17,112 nucleotides of DNA from an uncultured Fibrobacterota bacterium (GTDB taxonomy: Bacteria; Fibrobacterota; Chitinivibrionia; Chitinivibrionales; CAIOZP01). The stretch covers positions 1 to 17,112 of the forward strand of contig CAIOZP010000180.1 in assembly GCA_903862805.1 (NCBI GenBank). Reading direction: 5' to 3'. Made by a program: the position numbers and the translations under genes. Positions 14,897-17,112 of the stretch are shown one piece after another. A model generated the notes under the pieces. That model was not told the DNA's origin. It made no database searches and worked only from the letters and a program-made list of their open reading frames with translations. Within the stretch, counting starts at the first letter, position 1. Each line of letters starts with the position of its first letter.

Positions 14897-14913
14897 GATT
14901 TCCCCGATGTTCC

Positions 14914-16011
14914 TTAGATGTCCAGGCCGCGCGGAAACGATGTCAGCAAGGTGCAGCCATCGTCGTTCACCGCCACCATATCTTCAATGCGCACACCACC
15001 GAAACCTTCTATATATATGCCGGGTTCGACGGTGACGACCATTCCGCTTTCGAGAATCTGGTCGGGATGATTCTTGATTTTCCTGCCGACCCTCGGCACC
15101 TCGTGGATCAGTCTGCCGACACCGTGACCGGTGCCATGTCCGAAGTTCGATCCGTAACCAGCAGCTTCAATATGTTTTCTTGCCGCTTTGTCAACCGAAG
15201 AACACGGAACTCCGGCCGCAACTTTCTCAAGAGCAAGATCGTGAGCTTCGAGAACAATGCGATGAATTTCTTTCTGACGTTTAGATGATTTTCCGAAAAC
15301 GAAGGTGCGGGTCATGTCGGAACAGAAGCCATTGACCATGCAACCAAAATCGACAAGCACAAAATCTCCGCTTGACAGATTGCGACTGCCCGGCACACCG
15401 TGTGGCAATGCACTTCTCTCGCCAAAGAGAACAATGGTCGGAAACGACGGGCCTTGTGATCCGTTTTCGCGGCAACAAATTTCCAACTCGGCAGCAGTTT
15501 TTTCTTCCGTCCAGTCGGTGTCCATTACGCTTGCAATTGTAGAAAGCGCCGACTCAGCTATTTCGGCGGCACGGCGGATCGATGCGATTTCGCCAACGCT
15601 CTTTACCGCGAAAATCGCCGAAAGATTTTCTCCTATGTCAACGAACTTTCTTTTCGGAAACAGCTCCTTAACACCTTTGAACCTGGCAAGCATGATGTTC
15701 TGAAAATTGATGCCGAGGCGATTCGCATCTGTCAATCGTTTCGCCGCCTCGGCAAAAAGTCCGCCCGACGACTTCACGAATTTCCAGTCGGGATTGCCGA
15801 TGCAAAACTCACGACCAGCGGTTTCGTAACGCGAATCGGAGATGATCAGAGCCTTCTTCGGCGTGACAACAAGAAGCATGTTTGACGAATGAAATCCGCT
15901 GACATATTCGGCATCGATCGAATCAGAAATAAGAATGGCATCCAGCTTTCTTGCTGAAATAATCGCTCGCACGCTGTCAAGCCGTGTCTCTTTTCCGAAA
16001 GGAACAATCAC
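14914..16011 (-). CDS. M24 metallopeptidase, Xaa-Pro aminopeptidase/dipeptidase type
   Basis: 365 residues. The N-terminal creatinase-like domain (about 1-135, opening RLDSVRAIISARKLDAILIS, with YVSGFHSSN) precedes a pita-bread catalytic domain. Its five metal ligands are present: Asp221 and Asp232 (VLVDFG...GFCSDMTRTF), His296 (GHGTGHGVG), Glu329 (TVEPGIY) and Glu343 (VRIEDM). It should be a dimetal cytoplasmic enzyme releasing N-terminal residues before proline, or splitting Xaa-Pro dipeptides. GTG 16011 is the first possible start because an in-frame TGA lies three codons upstream. The start overlaps the stop of the TPR gene by four bases (GTGA), which suggests translational coupling, and no strong Shine-Dalgarno site is seen. 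Confidence 0.92.
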   Translation of the reverse strand: MIVPFGKETRLDSVRAIISARKLDAILISDSIDAEYVSGFHSSNMLLVVTPKKALIISDSRYETAGREFCIGNPDWKFVKSSGGLFAEAAKRLTDANRLGINFQNIMLARFKGVKELFPKRKFVDIGENLSAIFAVKSVGEIASIRRAAEIAESALSTIASVMDTDWTEEKTAAELEICCRENGSQGPSFPTIVLFGERSALPHGVPGSRNLSSGDFVLVDFGCMVNGFCSDMTRTFVFGKSSKRQKEIHRIVLEAHDLALEKVAAGVPCSSVDKAARKHIEAAGYGSNFGHGTGHGVGRLIHEVPRVGRKIKNHPDQILESGMVVTVEPGIYIEGFGGVRIEDMVAVNDDGCTLLTSFPRGLDI

Positions 16012-17112
16012 TTGTCGTCAGCCGGTTTTTTTGTTTTGAGAATCTTCTCTTTGACTTTCTTCTTGATCTTGACGCCCTTGAGCGGGCGTGCCGCTTTTTC
16101 GGCAGATTCCTTTTCCGTCGCAGCAGCAGTAAGCGCAACCGTCTCCCGCTCGCGAATGGTTGCTTCGACCTGTTCGATGCGCTTTTCAAGACGCGGATTA
16201 CCGTGATCTCTCGCAAGAAGGCGACGGTAAATTTCGAGCGCCAGGTAGGGTTGATCCTGCTGATAGTAAATATCGGCGAGCGTCGGGGTAAGCACATGGT
16301 CGGGAATTACTTCGAGTCGTGCCGCAGCGGTTGGATCACCCTTGATCGCCTGATGAACCGAGACTATCTCAGTATTGTCAGATGCGACCTTGCGCCCACG
16401 TTTCGGAGCCGCTTCGTATGTCGGCAGTTTCTTGGTCGCCGCTTTCTTTTCCACCGAAGGCACAACCGTCTCTTTCGCAACAACAGGAATGGCCGTTTCT
16501 TCTACCAGTTCCGGCGGATTGACAAATGCGATTGGCTCGGGCAATTCAATTTCTTCCGGCACGGTATCGAGAGCAAATTCCGATGTGTCTGGCAGCAAAG
16601 AATCTTCACTGAGCAAATACGGTTCAGGAATAGAAACCGGACCGGCAGTAAACGCAGTGATCTCGTCAAGTTTCGGTTCCACTGCATAAAATTCATCGGC
16701 GGCCCAGACATCGTCATCACCTGATGCCGTCGCGGCGACTTCGCCTTCCGCGTTGTAAAATTCACCAAGGACTTCGCCCTGCGCCGAGTCGTCGTCCGGA
16801 ACATCAAAAATGGCTTCGTGGAACATGCGGTCAATATCATCACCGAGCCTATCGGACAGTGGGTCTGCCGGATCATCGGGCTGGTTCATTTCAACGGCCG
16901 ACGGATCGAGCAGCTTCTCAAGATCGAGCCGGAATTCCTCTGTATCACCGTGATCGACATTAGGCTCCAACATTGGAAACAATTCCGATTTGTCAACCGG
17001 AGATGGCAGCGCGCTGGCAAGTTTTGCCCAATAATCGTCATCAATTTTAGAAGTCTCGACCTCGGTCGTCGGCTCTGCAAATGCCGGAGGCGGTGGCGGC
17101 ACTGGGGCCTTC
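16008..17112 (-). CDS. Acidic protein with C-terminal TPR-like motif and basic tail (5' end outside window)
   Basis: The frame is open to the right edge. A GTG at 17102 lies inside a proline-rich run (PVPPPPPAFAEP) and is unlikely to be the real start. The visible 365 or so residues are strongly acidic and low-complexity (many Asp/Glu/Pro). A TPR-like helix pair follows near the C-terminus, LADIYYQQDQPYLALEIYRR, then ARDHGNPRLEKRIEQVEATI, and a Lys-rich end (KGVKIKKKVKEKILKTKK). The same TPR block recurs in many bacterial proteins of uncertain role, where it probably mediates binding to partners. No signal peptide can be judged because the N-terminus is missing. It heads the visible part of the M24-PilT cluster and overlaps the peptidase start by four bases. 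Function unknown. Confidence 0.72.
   Translation of the reverse strand, partial: KAPVPPPPPAFAEPTTEVETSKIDDDYWAKLASALPSPVDKSELFPMLEPNVDHGDTEEFRLDLEKLLDPSAVEMNQPDDPADPLSDRLGDDIDRMFHEAIFDVPDDDSAQGEVLGEFYNAEGEVAATASGDDDVWAADEFYAVEPKLDEITAFTAGPVSIPEPYLLSEDSLLPDTSEFALDTVPEEIELPEPIAFVNPPELVEETAIPVVAKETVVPSVEKKAATKKLPTYEAAPKRGRKVASDNTEIVSVHQAIKGDPTAAARLEVIPDHVLTPTLADIYYQQDQPYLALEIYRRLLARDHGNPRLEKRIEQVEATIRERETVALTAAATEKESAEKAARPLKGVKIKKKVKEKILKTKKPADDK

Overview
The window reads as a chromosomal segment of a Gram-negative (diderm) bacterium. Evidence includes two proteins ending in the terminal Phe typical of outer-membrane barrels, a lipoprotein with a SPOR domain, a type IV pilus retraction ATPase, and a large secreted multi-domain protein with an NPFSP/FlgD-like C-terminal module. 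The PorV/PorQ-type barrel, the TolB-like domain and the NPFSP surface protein point to the wider FCB group. Clear Shine-Dalgarno sites at most genes argue against typical Bacteroidetes, so a Fibrobacterota-like lineage is my best guess; this is inference, not proof. There is no sign of mobile elements, CRISPR, tRNA or rRNA. Coding density is very high and no gene-free stretch exceeds about 115 bases.

Layout. Eleven genes are seen, ten of them on the minus strand. At the left edge is a minus-strand membrane-anchored HExxH metallopeptidase (peptidase MA-like) with a long acidic tail; its 3' end lies outside the window. It diverges across 45 bases from the only plus-strand gene, a DUF475/TerC-like membrane protein. 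That gene's stop codon directly abuts the stop codon of a SPOR-domain lipoprotein, which probably forms a two-gene unit with an HDOD signalling protein flanked by two degenerate receiver-like domains. Positions 4808-12470 hold a three-gene operon, read right to left: an outer-membrane beta-barrel, a 1550-residue secreted surface protein, and a fusion of a TolB-like periplasmic domain to a PorV/PorQ-like barrel. A sigma70-like promoter precedes it, and the terminator of the upstream HU-family gene lies immediately before that promoter.

The right third holds the HU/IHF-like protein, a periplasmic FecR-domain protein, a PilT/PilU-family ATPase, an M24 (Xaa-Pro-type) peptidase, and a TPR-containing protein cut by the right edge. 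The last three are tightly spaced, with a 4-base stop/start overlap between the TPR gene and the peptidase, and probably form one transcript that may also include the FecR gene.

How the genes fit together. Most products act at the cell envelope: surface display, outer-membrane barrels, pilus retraction, peptidoglycan-binding lipoprotein and membrane protease. The most unusual unit is the barrel, surface protein and TolB-PorV operon, which looks like a dedicated module for exporting or anchoring one large adhesin-like protein. Start codons of the lipoprotein, the TolB-PorV fusion, the surface protein, the HU protein and the FecR protein were moved inward from the longest open frames, because good Shine-Dalgarno sites and signal peptides or family N-termini support the shorter versions.
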